The position numbers and the translations under genes were made by a program. DNA of 64,000 nt from positions 121,866 through 185,865 of the forward strand of contig NZ_JABBXA010000019.1 in the NCBI RefSeq assembly GCF_014161445.1, read 5' to 3'. The number at the start of each line of letters is the position of its first letter. The stretch's first letter is position 1. Shown in pieces: positions 27,286 through 36,207 of this stretch. Origin of the DNA: Microbispora sp. H13382. GTDB lineage: Bacteria > Actinomycetota > Actinomycetes > Streptosporangiales > Streptosporangiaceae. The notes below the pieces were generated by a model. That model saw only the letters and a list, made by a program, of their open reading frames with translations, was not told the DNA's origin and did no database searches.

Positions 27286-30114
27286 ATGGAGGGCGGGCTG
27301 TTGATCGAGTTCGGCGTTCTTGGACCGCTGGAGGTGCGCCGCGACGGAGTGGCCGTGGCGGTGGAGCCGGCGAAGTGGCGTCGTCTGCTGGCATTGCTGC
27401 TGTGCAAGGCGGGGGAACCGGTGGAGGTGCCGGCCTTGATCGAGGCGCTGTGGGACGGCCGCCCGCCCGCCAGCGCGCGTAAGAACCTCCAGAGCTATGT
27501 GCATCGGCTGCGGCATTCGATCGCCGGGCGGGAGCACATCGTGCGCAGCGCGGCCGGGTACGCGATCGTCGTCGGAGTGGACCAGATGGACGCGCTGCGT
27601 TTCGCGGATCTGGTGGACTGCGGACAAGGCGCCTATGACCGCGGGGACCTCGAATCGGCCAGCGCCGCACTGCGGCAGGCGTTGAAACTCTGGCGGGGCA
27701 CGCCGTACGCGGATGTCAGCGATGTCGCACTCGTGACGCAGGAGGTCCGGCGGCTGGAGGAGGCGCAACTGCGCGCCCAGGAACTCAGCGTCTCCGTGGA
27801 TTTGGACCTGGGCCGGCACAGTGCGCTGGTCGGAGAGCTGGGCCGGCTCGCCACGGCTCACCCGTATCGGGAGCGGCTGCGTTGCTACTGGATGCTGGCG
27901 TTATACCGCTCTGGTCGCCAAGCCGAGGCCCTGGAGGTCTTCCGAGACACGCGTGCCCTTCTGATCGGGGAACTCGGCATCGAGCCGGGGCCGGAGCTGC
28001 GTGCCCTCAACGAGCGGATCCTGCGCTCCGACCCCGCCCTCGGCCCGCCGCCGGCCGGAGGGCCGGTGGAGGTGCGCCCAGGCTTACCCGTGCCGCGGCA
28101 GCTGCCGAGCGATGTACCCGCTTTCACCGGCCGGGCGAGTGTCCTCCAAGCGCTGGACCGGCTGCTGCCCGCCGGCGGGACGGCTCCGGCGGGCGCGGTC
28201 GCGATCCCCCTCCTGTCGGGCACCGCGGGTGTGGGCAAGACGACGCTGGCGGTGCACTGGGCCCATCGGGTCGCCGCCGGGTTCCCGGATGGGCAGTTGT
28301 ACGTCAATCTGCGCGGGTTCGACCCGAACGGGCCGGTGATGACGCCAGGCGAGGCGGTTCGGGGTTTCCTGCACGCCCTTGGCGTGTCGGCGGACGACAT
28401 CCCGCCCGCCCTCGACGCGCAGGTGGCGTTGTACCGCAGCCTGCTGGCCGATCGACGGGTGCTGGTGGTGCTGGACAACGCACGCGACGCCGAGCAGGTG
28501 CGGCCGCTGTTGCCCGGCTCGTCCGGCTGCACGGCAGTGGTGACCAGTCGCGAGCAACTGGCCGGTCTGGTCGCGATGGAAGGTGCCTGTCCGCTCACCG
28601 TGGACCTGCTCACGGCCGCCGAATCCCGTCAACTGCTCGCCGGCCGCCTCGGGGCCGACCGGGTGAAGGCCGAAGCTCAAGCGGTGGAGGAGATCGTCGC
28701 CGCGTGCGCGGGGCTGCCCCTGGCACTGGCGATCGTGGCGGCGCGGGCCGCCACCCGGCCCGCGTTCCCGCTCGCGGCCGTGGCCGACGCGTTGAGCGAC
28801 AGCGGTGATCTGTGGGCCGTGTTCTCCTGGAGCTACCGGACCCTCGGCGTCCGGGTGGCAGAGCTGTTCCGGCTGCTGAGCCTGCATCCCGGTCCCGATG
28901 TCACGGTGCCCGCCGCGGCCAGCCTGGCCGGCGTGCCGGCGGCTCAGACCCGGCGGCTGCTGGCCGAGCTGACCCGCGCCCACCTGCTCACCGAACAGGC
29001 CCCGGGCCGCTACGGCATGCATGACCTGCTGCGCGCGTACGCCGCCGAGCTGACACGGCGGTGGGACGGCGGCACCGATCGGCACGCGGCGCTGCACCGG
29101 ATGTTCGACCACTACCTGCACACCGCTCACAGCGCGGCGCTGCTGCTGGACCCGTCTCGCGATCCGCTTTCGCTCGCCCCGGCACAGCCGGGGGTGACCG
29201 CCCGGCCCCTCATCGATCACCATGAGGCGCTGGCCTGGTTCGCCGCCGAGCACACGGTTCTCATCGGTGCCGTCCATCACGCGGCCGAGGCCGGGTTCGA
29301 CACCCACGCCTGGCAATTGGTGTGGACACTGGCCGACTTCCTGACCCAGCGCGGGCGCCACGACCCGAACGCCTCAGGGCTCGGCGACGACACCCTGACC
29401 CACTACCGGCACGCCCTGTCGCAGTGGGAGAAGCTGACCGAATCCTCCGGCAGAGGCCGGACTCATCTCAGCCTCGCCCTGGCGTTCGCCCGGCAAGCCG
29501 GCTACCCCGACACGCTCCGCCACGCCGAGCAGGCGCTTCACCTGTTCCGCGCAGCCGGCCATCAGATCGGACAGGCCTTCGCCCTGGTGGGGATCTGGTG
29601 GGCCCACAGTCAGCTCGGCGATCACGGTCGAGCACTGCCCGCCTGTCAGGAGGTTCTGGCCCTGTACCAGCAGAGCGGCGACCGCTACGGCCAGGCGGCC
29701 GCCTGGGACAGCCTGGGTCAGACCCTGCACCACCTCGGCCGGCACGCCCAAGCCGTCGCGAGCTATCAGGAGGCTCTCGCACTCTTCCAGCAGCTCAGCG
29801 AACCGTACGGAGAGGCCTACACCCTCACCCGCCTCGGTGAGACGCAGCACGCCGCGGGCGATCGCGACGCCGCCTACCGAGCCTGGCTGCGCGCCCTTTC
29901 CATCCTCACAGAGCTCGGGCATCCCGACGCCGACACCCTGCGGACCAAACTGCGCGTTCTCGACCTCGCCTCGAGGACTCATGAGGCCGCGGGACACGGG
30001 TGTCACCGGCGTTCGGACGACGACGCCCAAGCCGGGTTTCCGCGCCGCGTCTCCAGCCCGGACGAGGCGCCGCTCCGGAGGGTGCCTACCGCGTACCGGG
30101 AAGCCGGACCGTGA
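27286..30114 (+). CDS. AfsR/SARP-family transcriptional regulator
   Basis: The 942-aa protein begins with an OmpR-like DNA-binding domain (EFGVLGPLEVRRDG, about 5-95) and a bacterial transcriptional activator domain (about 100-245). An NB-ARC ATPase follows, with P-loop GTAGVGKTT near 312-319. A LRALL-type winged helix and C-terminal TPR repeats (about 690-900) complete it. AfsR-type proteins switch on secondary-metabolite or development genes in response to ATP and phosphorylation. The ATG at 27286 is used; a TTG at 27301 with a good ribosome-binding site is an alternative. The gene ends 29 bases inside the convergent kinase gene. No biosynthetic cluster is adjacent; the carrier/condensation pair lies 6 kb away. 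Confidence 0.9.
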   Translation: MEGGLLIEFGVLGPLEVRRDGVAVAVEPAKWRRLLALLLCKAGEPVEVPALIEALWDGRPPASARKNLQSYVHRLRHSIAGREHIVRSAAGYAIVVGVDQMDALRFADLVDCGQGAYDRGDLESASAALRQALKLWRGTPYADVSDVALVTQEVRRLEEAQLRAQELSVSVDLDLGRHSALVGELGRLATAHPYRERLRCYWMLALYRSGRQAEALEVFRDTRALLIGELGIEPGPELRALNERILRSDPALGPPPAGGPVEVRPGLPVPRQLPSDVPAFTGRASVLQALDRLLPAGGTAPAGAVAIPLLSGTAGVGKTTLAVHWAHRVAAGFPDGQLYVNLRGFDPNGPVMTPGEAVRGFLHALGVSADDIPPALDAQVALYRSLLADRRVLVVLDNARDAEQVRPLLPGSSGCTAVVTSREQLAGLVAMEGACPLTVDLLTAAESRQLLAGRLGADRVKAEAQAVEEIVAACAGLPLALAIVAARAATRPAFPLAAVADALSDSGDLWAVFSWSYRTLGVRVAELFRLLSLHPGPDVTVPAAASLAGVPAAQTRRLLAELTRAHLLTEQAPGRYGMHDLLRAYAAELTRRWDGGTDRHAALHRMFDHYLHTAHSAALLLDPSRDPLSLAPAQPGVTARPLIDHHEALAWFAAEHTVLIGAVHHAAEAGFDTHAWQLVWTLADFLTQRGRHDPNASGLGDDTLTHYRHALSQWEKLTESSGRGRTHLSLALAFARQAGYPDTLRHAEQALHLFRAAGHQIGQAFALVGIWWAHSQLGDHGRALPACQEVLALYQQSGDRYGQAAAWDSLGQTLHHLGRHAQAVASYQEALALFQQLSEPYGEAYTLTRLGETQHAAGDRDAAYRAWLRALSILTELGHPDADTLRTKLRVLDLASRTHEAAGHGCHRRSDDDAQAGFPRRVSSPDEAPLRRVPTAYREAGP

Positions 30115-31198
30115 CGAGGAGACCGCCGTTGGGGCGGGGAACGAGGCCGAGGGTCCCGTCGTGGGCGCGGACGATGCTGTGCACGATGGCCAGGCCGAGG
30201 CCGACGCCTGCGTGTTCGTCGGTGCGTACGCGTTCTGTTCCGCGCCGGAAGGGTTCGGTGAGGGTCGGCACCAGTTCCGGTGGGAGCCGAGGGCCCGTGT
30301 TCGCGACCCGCAGCACGCTCGTGTCGTCGTACGCCTCGGTGTGGACCGTAACGGTGCCACCGGCGGGGAGGTTGTGGACGATGGCGTTCTGGACGAGGTT
30401 CGTCACCATCCGCAGCAGGAGCTCGGCGGAGCCGCTGGTCCGGGCCGCCCCGCCGGTGACGTCCAGCGTGATCCGGCGCTGTTCGGCGAGGGGCAGCAGT
30501 GTCTCTGTGGCCTCTTCGGCGACGAGGGAGAGGTCGACGCTCTCGCGGGTGAAGTTCCCGCGGTCGCCGCGGCTGAGCAGCAGGAGGGCCTCGGTGAGCT
30601 CGATCGCCCGCTGGTTGACGGTGTGCAGGCGTTCGATGAGCTCGTCCCGGTCCCGCGTGGGGTCCTTGCGGGCGACGTCGAGGAGCGTCCGCGAGATCGC
30701 CAGCGGGGTGCGCAGTTCGTGGGAGGCGTTCGCGGCGAACCTCCGTTGCTCGGCGACGTGGGATTCGATTTGTTCGAGCATGGTGTCGAACGCGTCGGCG
30801 AGTTCACGGAACTCGTCCTGGCGGCCCTTCATGCGGATCCGATGGGACAGGAGTCCGTTCGCGGTCTTCCGGGTGGCATCGGTGATCTGTGTGAGCGGTG
30901 CGAGCATCCGGCCGGCGAGGATCCATCCACCTATCAGGCCGAACGCCAGCAGAATGGCCAGCGCCTGGGCCGCGCGGGGGACGAAGGCGCGCTGGAGGTC
31001 GGTGCGGTTGGGGATGAACGGCGGGGCCGGCGCCCAGGGCCCGCCGCCCCTCAGCCCGGTAATCCACACACCGTCGGGTACGTAGCGCAGCAGGAACACC
31101 CAGACCACGGCCAGCAGGAGAGCGCCGGCGAGCATGAGGAACCCGGCGTAGCTGATGGTGAGTTTCCACCGGGCGCTGAGCCCTGGACGCCTGTTCAT
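30086..31198 (-). CDS. Sensor histidine kinase (HAMP, HisKA, HATPase)
   Basis: This 370-aa kinase has two membrane helices at about 16-38 and 76-98 flanking a short extracellular loop of some 40 residues. HAMP, then the phospho-acceptor box ASHELRTP (His 160) and an ATPase domain (NLVQNAIVHN, GVGLGLAIVHSI) follow. The ATG at 31198 overlaps the response-regulator stop as ATGA, so the two are coupled. The C-terminus runs 29 bases past the convergent AfsR stop. Confidence 0.92.
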   Translation of the reverse strand: MNRRPGLSARWKLTISYAGFLMLAGALLLAVVWVFLLRYVPDGVWITGLRGGGPWAPAPPFIPNRTDLQRAFVPRAAQALAILLAFGLIGGWILAGRMLAPLTQITDATRKTANGLLSHRIRMKGRQDEFRELADAFDTMLEQIESHVAEQRRFAANASHELRTPLAISRTLLDVARKDPTRDRDELIERLHTVNQRAIELTEALLLLSRGDRGNFTRESVDLSLVAEEATETLLPLAEQRRITLDVTGGAARTSGSAELLLRMVTNLVQNAIVHNLPAGGTVTVHTEAYDDTSVLRVANTGPRLPPELVPTLTEPFRRGTERVRTDEHAGVGLGLAIVHSIVRAHDGTLGLVPRPNGGLLVTVRLPGTR

Positions 31199-31875
31199 GG
31201 GTGCCCGGTGTCCGTGCCGGTGTCGATCCGGTAGCCGACGCCGGGCACCGTGGCGATGAGCCATGGTTCGCCGAGTCGTTTGCGCAGCGCGGAGACGGTG
31301 ATGCGGACGGCGTTGGTGAAAGGGTCGGCGTTCTGGTCCCAGGCCCGCTCCAGGAGCTCTTCGGCGCTGACGACACCGCCTCCGGCGGCGGCGAGGACTT
31401 CGAGCACGGCGAACTGCTTGCGGGTGAGCGCGACGTAGCGTCCGTCGCGGAAGACCTCCCGGCGGAAGGGGTCCAGCCGGAGGCCCGCTATCTCGACGAC
31501 CGGGGGCCGGGCGTGCGCGCGTCTGCGGTCGAGCGCCCGCAATCGCATCACGAGCTCTCGGAGGTCGAACGGTTTGGTGAGGTAGTCGTCGGCGCCGAGC
31601 TCGAACCCGGAAGCCTTGTCGTCGATGCGGTCGGCAGCGGTGAGCATGAGGATCGGCATACCGCTGCCTGAGGCGACGATGCGCCGGGCGACCTCGTCAC
31701 CGGAGGGGCCGGGGATGTCGCGGTCGAGGACCACGAGGTCGTAGGAGTTGACGCTGAGCAGTTCCAGGGCGGCGTCGCCGTCGCCGGCGATGTCGGCGGC
31801 GATCGCCTCCAGCCGCAGACCGTCACGGACGGCTTCGGCCAGGTAGGGCTCGTCCTCCACGATCAGCACGCGCAT
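31195..31875 (-). CDS. OmpR-family response regulator
   Basis: This 226-aa protein has a receiver domain with acidic residues EDE at 7-9, phospho-acceptor Asp 51 (VVLDRDIPG) and Lys in LTKPF near 101. The C-terminal winged helix contains ALTRKQFAVLEVLAA and VRITVSALRKRL. It is the first gene of a two-gene unit with the kinase. A VanZ/serine-hydrolase pair lies just upstream on the same strand, pointing towards it, and could belong to the same regulon. Confidence 0.92.
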   Translation of the reverse strand: MRVLIVEDEPYLAEAVRDGLRLEAIAADIAGDGDAALELLSVNSYDLVVLDRDIPGPSGDEVARRIVASGSGMPILMLTAADRIDDKASGFELGADDYLTKPFDLRELVMRLRALDRRRAHARPPVVEIAGLRLDPFRREVFRDGRYVALTRKQFAVLEVLAAAGGGVVSAEELLERAWDQNADPFTNAVRITVSALRKRLGEPWLIATVPGVGYRIDTGTDTGHP

Positions 31876-31943
31876 GTCTGAAGCCTACGCAGCTCGACAT
31901 ATCGCCGAGGTATGCGAAGACGTGCGCCCGCCGGACACGCGAC

Positions 31944-32657
31944 TCAGCCTGCCGACGCCGACGCCGGCGCGGGGCGCGGCCGGTCCGACGGCGCTTCCGC
32001 CGCCGTGGTGCGCCACCAGCGGCGCGACGCCAGCGCGGCCAGCACGGCGCCGGCGGCGTTGACCAGTACGTCGTCCACCGAGGACACCCGGTCAAGCTGC
32101 AGGACGTACTGGGCGATTTCGACCGCCATCGAGCAGCCTGCCCCGAGCGCCAGGATCCGCGGCACGGACGCCAGCGCCGCGAACCGCATCGGGGCGAAGA
32201 ACCCCAGCGCCGCGAAGATCAGCAGGTTGCCGCCGATGCCGATCGGCCCCATCGTGAGCAGGTCCCGGAGCGGGATCAGACTTACCCGGCCGGGGACGAT
32301 GCCGGCCCCCGGGCCCGGCATCATGGTGAGCCATACGAACGGCACCGTCCCGTAGACCATGCCCACCTCGGCCAGCGACGTCCGCCACTCCGATGTGGCG
32401 CCGGCGGCACGCCGGCTGCGCGCCAGAGCCCACACCGCCAGAGCGGCCAGCGGCAGCGCGACCAGCATCATCAGCAGCACGCCGTTCTCCGTGTCGTAGC
32501 AGCCGTGCCACCGCCCGGCGAAGCACTTCGGAGCGGACATCAGGAGCGGCCGCCGCACGACGAACGCCACGCCCGCCAGGCCGAGGATCGCCAGGCCGAC
32601 GAGCACGATCCTGCGCGTGCGGCGGGGCGGTGGAGACAGGGATGCACTCCGGTTCAT
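31944..32657 (-). CDS. VanZ-family membrane protein
   Basis: The ATG at 32657 shares its A with the preceding serine-hydrolase TGA stop (TGATG), giving 237 aa. The frame extends much further upstream but only as a shadow of that gene. About five hydrophobic helices are visible. The last two flank VEIAQYVLQLDRVSSVDDVLVNAAGA-like sequence, the VanZ hallmark. VanZ confers low teicoplanin resistance in enterococci, but most homologues have unknown function at the cell envelope. A short distal loop with two Cys is extracellular. Confidence 0.85.
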   Translation of the reverse strand: MNRSASLSPPPRRTRRIVLVGLAILGLAGVAFVVRRPLLMSAPKCFAGRWHGCYDTENGVLLMMLVALPLAALAVWALARSRRAAGATSEWRTSLAEVGMVYGTVPFVWLTMMPGPGAGIVPGRVSLIPLRDLLTMGPIGIGGNLLIFAALGFFAPMRFAALASVPRILALGAGCSMAVEIAQYVLQLDRVSSVDDVLVNAAGAVLAALASRRWWRTTAAEAPSDRPRPAPASASAG

Positions 32658-33913
32658 CAGCCGCCCGACCCCCCATCGGGCGAGGCCCCGGTGATGGCCT
32701 GCGTCTCCCGCCCGATCATGTCCTGCAGCGACACGCCCTCGGAGTCGCTGTTGCCGAGGATGACGCCGACCCAGCCGGTGTCCGGGTAGATGCTCCAGTT
32801 GGCGCCGACACCGGGGTTGCCGCCGGCGCGCTGGAACATCCACTGACCGTTGACGATGTCGATCGAGATCCCGTACGCCCCGAACGACGTCGGTCCGTGG
32901 GGAATCTTGGCCGCGGTGAGCACGTCGGACCAGGGACGGTCCAGCACCGTGCCGTCGCCCAGCGCCTGCGCGAACCGGACCAGATCCGGCGCGGTGGCGA
33001 AGCCGCCGTCCCCGGGGGCGTCGATGAAGCAGCGCCCCGGATTCTTGCCCAGTACGTACGGGGCCGGGCTGCCCTTGTCCAGGTTGCGGACGGCGTCCAC
33101 CTGGCTGCCGTCGGCCAGCGTCATGTACGGGTGCGCGATGCGCCCGTCGGTGAGCCACTGCGGCCTGGTGTAGAACCCCGCGCCGGTCATGCCGCAGCGC
33201 TTGAAGATGTTCTCCTGGACGTAGTCCCAGTACGTCGAGCCGGTCACGGCCTCCACGATCAGCGCGGGAATGGTGACCTCGGCCTCCTGGTGGGTGGTGG
33301 AGGGAGTGCCCGGGACACCCACCAGCCTCGCCTGCCGGGCGCGCCGCACGTAGTGGTCGTGCACCTCCGCCCGGCTCTGGAAGACACGCCGCACGTCCTC
33401 GTCCGGGCTGTCCAGCCCGGAGGTGCCGGACAGCAGGTGGTGGACGGTCACCCGCTCGGCGACCTCCGGGTCGAAGCCCGTCAGGTATTTGCCCACCGTG
33501 TCGGACAGCCGCAACCTGCCTCGCTGGGCCAGTTGCAGAATGGCCACCGCGTGGAACGGCTTGCCTGCCGAACTGAGGCTGAACGCGGTGCCCTCGTGGT
33601 TGGGGATCCCCTTCTCCCTGTCCGCCATGCCGTAGCTGCGGGACAGCACCGTGCGGCCCCGGTGCGACAGCAACACCACACCGGAGAACTTGCCCTCGGC
33701 GGCCAGCCGCGCGATGTACCGGTCGTAGGCCCCGCCGGGCAGGGTGTCCCGCGGGACCCGGTCGCGCCGGGACGAGTCGGTGGGAGACGAGGCGGCGTGG
33801 CCGGCCCCGGCGCTCACCAGCGGCCCGCCGGCCGCCACCACGCCGGCGGCCGCCAGCCCGCCCCATCTGACCAGCCGCCGCCGGTCGATGCCCCGTGCCG
33901 AATCCGAGTCCAT
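32657..33913 (-). CDS. Secreted serine hydrolase (beta-lactamase/DD-peptidase family S12)
   Basis: The ATG at 33913, with GGAAGGA upstream, gives 418 aa. The N-terminus has paired arginines before a hydrophobic stretch (DRRRLVRWGGLAAAG), a possible Tat or lipoprotein-like export signal. The catalytic SxxK is SAGK at 115-118. The second active-site motif is uncertain. The family includes penicillin-binding DD-peptidases, esterases and class C enzymes. It is coupled to VanZ and lies beside an OmpR/kinase pair, which suggests a cell-wall stress response. The exact substrate is not known. Confidence 0.85.
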   Translation of the reverse strand: MDSDSARGIDRRRLVRWGGLAAAGVVAAGGPLVSAGAGHAASSPTDSSRRDRVPRDTLPGGAYDRYIARLAAEGKFSGVVLLSHRGRTVLSRSYGMADREKGIPNHEGTAFSLSSAGKPFHAVAILQLAQRGRLRLSDTVGKYLTGFDPEVAERVTVHHLLSGTSGLDSPDEDVRRVFQSRAEVHDHYVRRARQARLVGVPGTPSTTHQEAEVTIPALIVEAVTGSTYWDYVQENIFKRCGMTGAGFYTRPQWLTDGRIAHPYMTLADGSQVDAVRNLDKGSPAPYVLGKNPGRCFIDAPGDGGFATAPDLVRFAQALGDGTVLDRPWSDVLTAAKIPHGPTSFGAYGISIDIVNGQWMFQRAGGNPGVGANWSIYPDTGWVGVILGNSDSEGVSLQDMIGRETQAITGASPDGGSGG

Positions 33914-34085
33914 GATCACGGTCCTTCCTGGATCGACGAATCCGGCGCTGATAGTGATTCGCGGTGGTTCATGCCTCCACTGAAGACGCGAGGCTGTTGC
34001 GGCGGCGTATGCGGTTTTCGATACGTCCGCGATACACCGGGACGGCCGGCACCGCCCCGATGAGCGCCACGGCACACTTGCGGGC

Positions 34086-34688
34086 ATGACAACCACCCCC
34101 CAGGCGGCCACACGGACAACCGCCGCCCGGCGTCACCGTTTCGCCGCCTTCCTGGTCGACAATGTGATCCTTCTCGCAGCCAACACTGCGACCGGGCTGG
34201 TGCTGGGGATCGCCGGTCAGCCCGAGGCCGACGAGGCGGATTACCTCACCACGCTGCTCAACCCCTACGCGGAGGCCGACTGGCCCCTGCAGATCGCGAT
34301 CATCGCCGCGGGCGCTGCCTACTTCTGGGTGCAGCACGCCCTGTGGGGCCAGACGCTCGGTAAGCGGCTGTACCGCCTGAAGGTGGTGCCCGCCGGGACC
34401 GGAGCGACGCTCACCCATCGCCAGGTGGGGATCCGGACGCTCGTCCACCCCCTCCTGAGTTCGGCGGCCCCGTATCTCGGGCCGGTGCTCTATCTCGTCG
34501 ACGCCCTGTGGATCTTCGGCGACCCCGGGCGGCGCTGCCTGCACGACGTCATCGCCGGGACCGTCGTGGTGGACGTGCCCGCCCCCGGCACGAAGGCGTC
34601 GAGGAGGTCCGGTTTCCTGATCGGGCTCGTCGTCCTCGTTTCCGTCTTCGCCGCCTTCGTGCTGGTCACCACGCTGCTGGCGGCGTAG
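34086..34688 (+). CDS. RDD-family membrane protein
   Basis: This 200-aa protein starts at ATG 34086. RDD-type features are present: AFLVDNVILL in the first helix, QTLGKRLYRLKV after the second, and a final helix pair with RRCLHDVIAGTVVV. The C-terminus has another membrane helix. The family is widespread and its function is mostly unknown. It is divergent from the serine-hydrolase gene and convergent with the glycosylase gene 7 bases away. Confidence 0.85.
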   Translation: MTTTPQAATRTTAARRHRFAAFLVDNVILLAANTATGLVLGIAGQPEADEADYLTTLLNPYAEADWPLQIAIIAAGAAYFWVQHALWGQTLGKRLYRLKVVPAGTGATLTHRQVGIRTLVHPLLSSAAPYLGPVLYLVDALWIFGDPGRRCLHDVIAGTVVVDVPAPGTKASRRSGFLIGLVVLVSVFAAFVLVTTLLAA

Positions 34689-34695
34689 TCGCCGT

Positions 34696-35583
34696 TCACC
34701 GCTCATCGGCCGGGACGCCGTACCCGGACGCCCGGAACAGGAAGGAGGCCCAGGAGCGGTAGGGCCGCCACGCCTCGGCCACTTTCCGGTACGCAGCGGG
34801 CGGAGCGTCCTCCGGCAGGCCGTACGCCTCGCGCAGGATCGCGAACAGGCGGGGTTCGTCGCCCGGGAACGCGTCCGGCGCGCCCGCGCCGCGGATCAGG
34901 ATCAGGCCGGCCGAGAACGGCCCCACGCCGGGCAGGGCCCGCAGCTCGGCCAGCGCCTCCTGGGGGTCGAGCGCGCGCAGATGCTCGGCGGTGAGCACGC
35001 CGTCGAGCGCCGCGCGGGCCAGCCCGCGCAGCCACTCCTCCTTCTGCGCGGGCAGGCCGAGGCCGCCCGCCTCCAGCAACGTCATGGGCGGGGGGAAGGC
35101 GGCGTACGGCTCCCGGTCCACGGTCACCTGCGCGCCGTACCGCTCCGCGATGCGCTGTTTGAGCCGGGCGGCGACGAGCATCGACGAGCGCTGCACGATG
35201 ACCGCCCAGCAGGCCGCCTCCCAGGGGCTCCAGAAGCACAACGGCCGCAGTCCGGGGCTCTTCCGTTGCAGGTCGCCGAGCACCGGGTCGGCGTCACCCG
35301 CCTCGGCGAAGCCGGAGCCGTCCACGTCGAGGGACAGGATGCGCGCCACCTCGCCCCGGATCCCCGGCCCGGCGGCCCGCGTCGTGGCGACGGCGACCCC
35401 GTCCGGCGCGGCGGTCACGGTCACGCCGATCGGCAGCCAGTCGGACTCGGCGCAGTAGGCGAAGCACAGCGCCCGCCCGTCGGAGGGGAGCCCGCTGGTG
35501 GCCGGCCAGTCCTCGACGAAGCGCAACGTGGCGCCGAAGTCGAACGGGCCCTGTGCCGTGAGCGTGAAACCGTGCCTGGTCAT
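34696..35583 (-). CDS. AlkA-like DNA-3-methyladenine glycosylase
   Basis: The protein is 295 aa from ATG 35583 (an ATG three codons upstream is also possible). The HhH-GPD fold is clear: ELRALPGVGPFSAGLILIRG is the hairpin, followed by the catalytic Asp in FPGDEPRL. The N-terminal part resembles the AlkA TATA-binding-like domain. It removes alkylated bases from DNA. No ada or alkB gene is adjacent. Residues upstream of the start look non-native. Confidence 0.85.
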   Translation of the reverse strand: MTRHGFTLTAQGPFDFGATLRFVEDWPATSGLPSDGRALCFAYCAESDWLPIGVTVTAAPDGVAVATTRAAGPGIRGEVARILSLDVDGSGFAEAGDADPVLGDLQRKSPGLRPLCFWSPWEAACWAVIVQRSSMLVAARLKQRIAERYGAQVTVDREPYAAFPPPMTLLEAGGLGLPAQKEEWLRGLARAALDGVLTAEHLRALDPQEALAELRALPGVGPFSAGLILIRGAGAPDAFPGDEPRLFAILREAYGLPEDAPPAAYRKVAEAWRPYRSWASFLFRASGYGVPADER

Positions 35584-35916
35584 GGGCCTCATCGTACGAG
35601 CCCGGACAGACAAAGGATCTTGCCGCACGGTTCGGCCGCCGCCCGGCCCCGCCCTGCCGGGGCGCCACGAGACCCCGCCACCCTGCCCGAAAGATTTCGG
35701 GTAGCTAGTTGCAAGTTTCACTGTTGCCATACCACTCTTGTTGCCTATTCTTCCGTTGCACCGGATTTCCGGAGCAACACAAACCGGACTAACCAGCACT
35801 TATATCCCCATCGCAAAGCAGGGCATCGTGGCGAAAATTTCGGTGACGTGTGGTGAGTGCAGGCGGGATCACCCTGCCCGACCTGCCTGCCCCGTCGTGC
35901 GAGAGGAAGGTGCGGC
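35584..35916. other. A+T-rich divergent promoter region
   Basis: These 333 bases separate the glycosylase gene from the carrier-protein gene. The stretch 35690-35850 is clearly AT-rich and should contain the promoters of the glycosylase and of the carrier/condensation pair. Two TTGC-containing repeats are visible (near 35707 and 35723), but no clear operator. GAGAGGAAGG at 35901-35910 is the ribosome-binding site of the next gene. Confidence 0.55.
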
Positions 35917-36207
35917 GTGACGGCGGAGGAGTACACGCGCCGGCTGGCGCAGTTGATCTCAGAGGTGTCGGACGGCGAGATCACCGTCGAGGAGGTGCTC
36001 GCCGCCGGTCACTCGCTGTCGGCGCTCGGCCTCACCTCGTTCGCGCGGATCCGGCTCATCGACGCGATCGAGCACGCTTTCGGCGTCGAGATGGACCTGA
36101 GCGACGAGCTCGCCTCCTTCGAGGACGTCGGCACCCTGTCCGCCCTGGTGGCCCGGGCCCCGGCAGTCGGAGGGACGGCAGTCGGAGGGACGGCACGCGC
36201 ATGGTGA
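35917..36207 (+). CDS. Free-standing acyl/peptidyl carrier protein
   Basis: This 96-aa protein starts at GTG 35917 after GAGGAAGG. It has the four-helix carrier fold with LGLTSF; the Ser there is the expected phosphopantetheine site. The last 15 codons contain two exact tandem copies of a 15-base unit. It overlaps the condensation-domain gene by 7 bases. It would shuttle an acyl or aminoacyl thioester to that partner. Confidence 0.85.
   Translation: MTAEEYTRRLAQLISEVSDGEITVEEVLAAGHSLSALGLTSFARIRLIDAIEHAFGVEMDLSDELASFEDVGTLSALVARAPAVGGTAVGGTARAW

Noticed and set aside
27058..27861. N-terminal extension of the ricin lectin to 467 aa
   Set aside because: The extension reads through the AfsR gene and its promoter; a signal peptide and ribosome-binding site start at 27057.
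32658..33866. Long N-terminal extension of the VanZ frame
   Set aside because: It is antisense-frame shadow of the serine hydrolase; the VanZ ATG at 32657 is coupled to the hydrolase stop.
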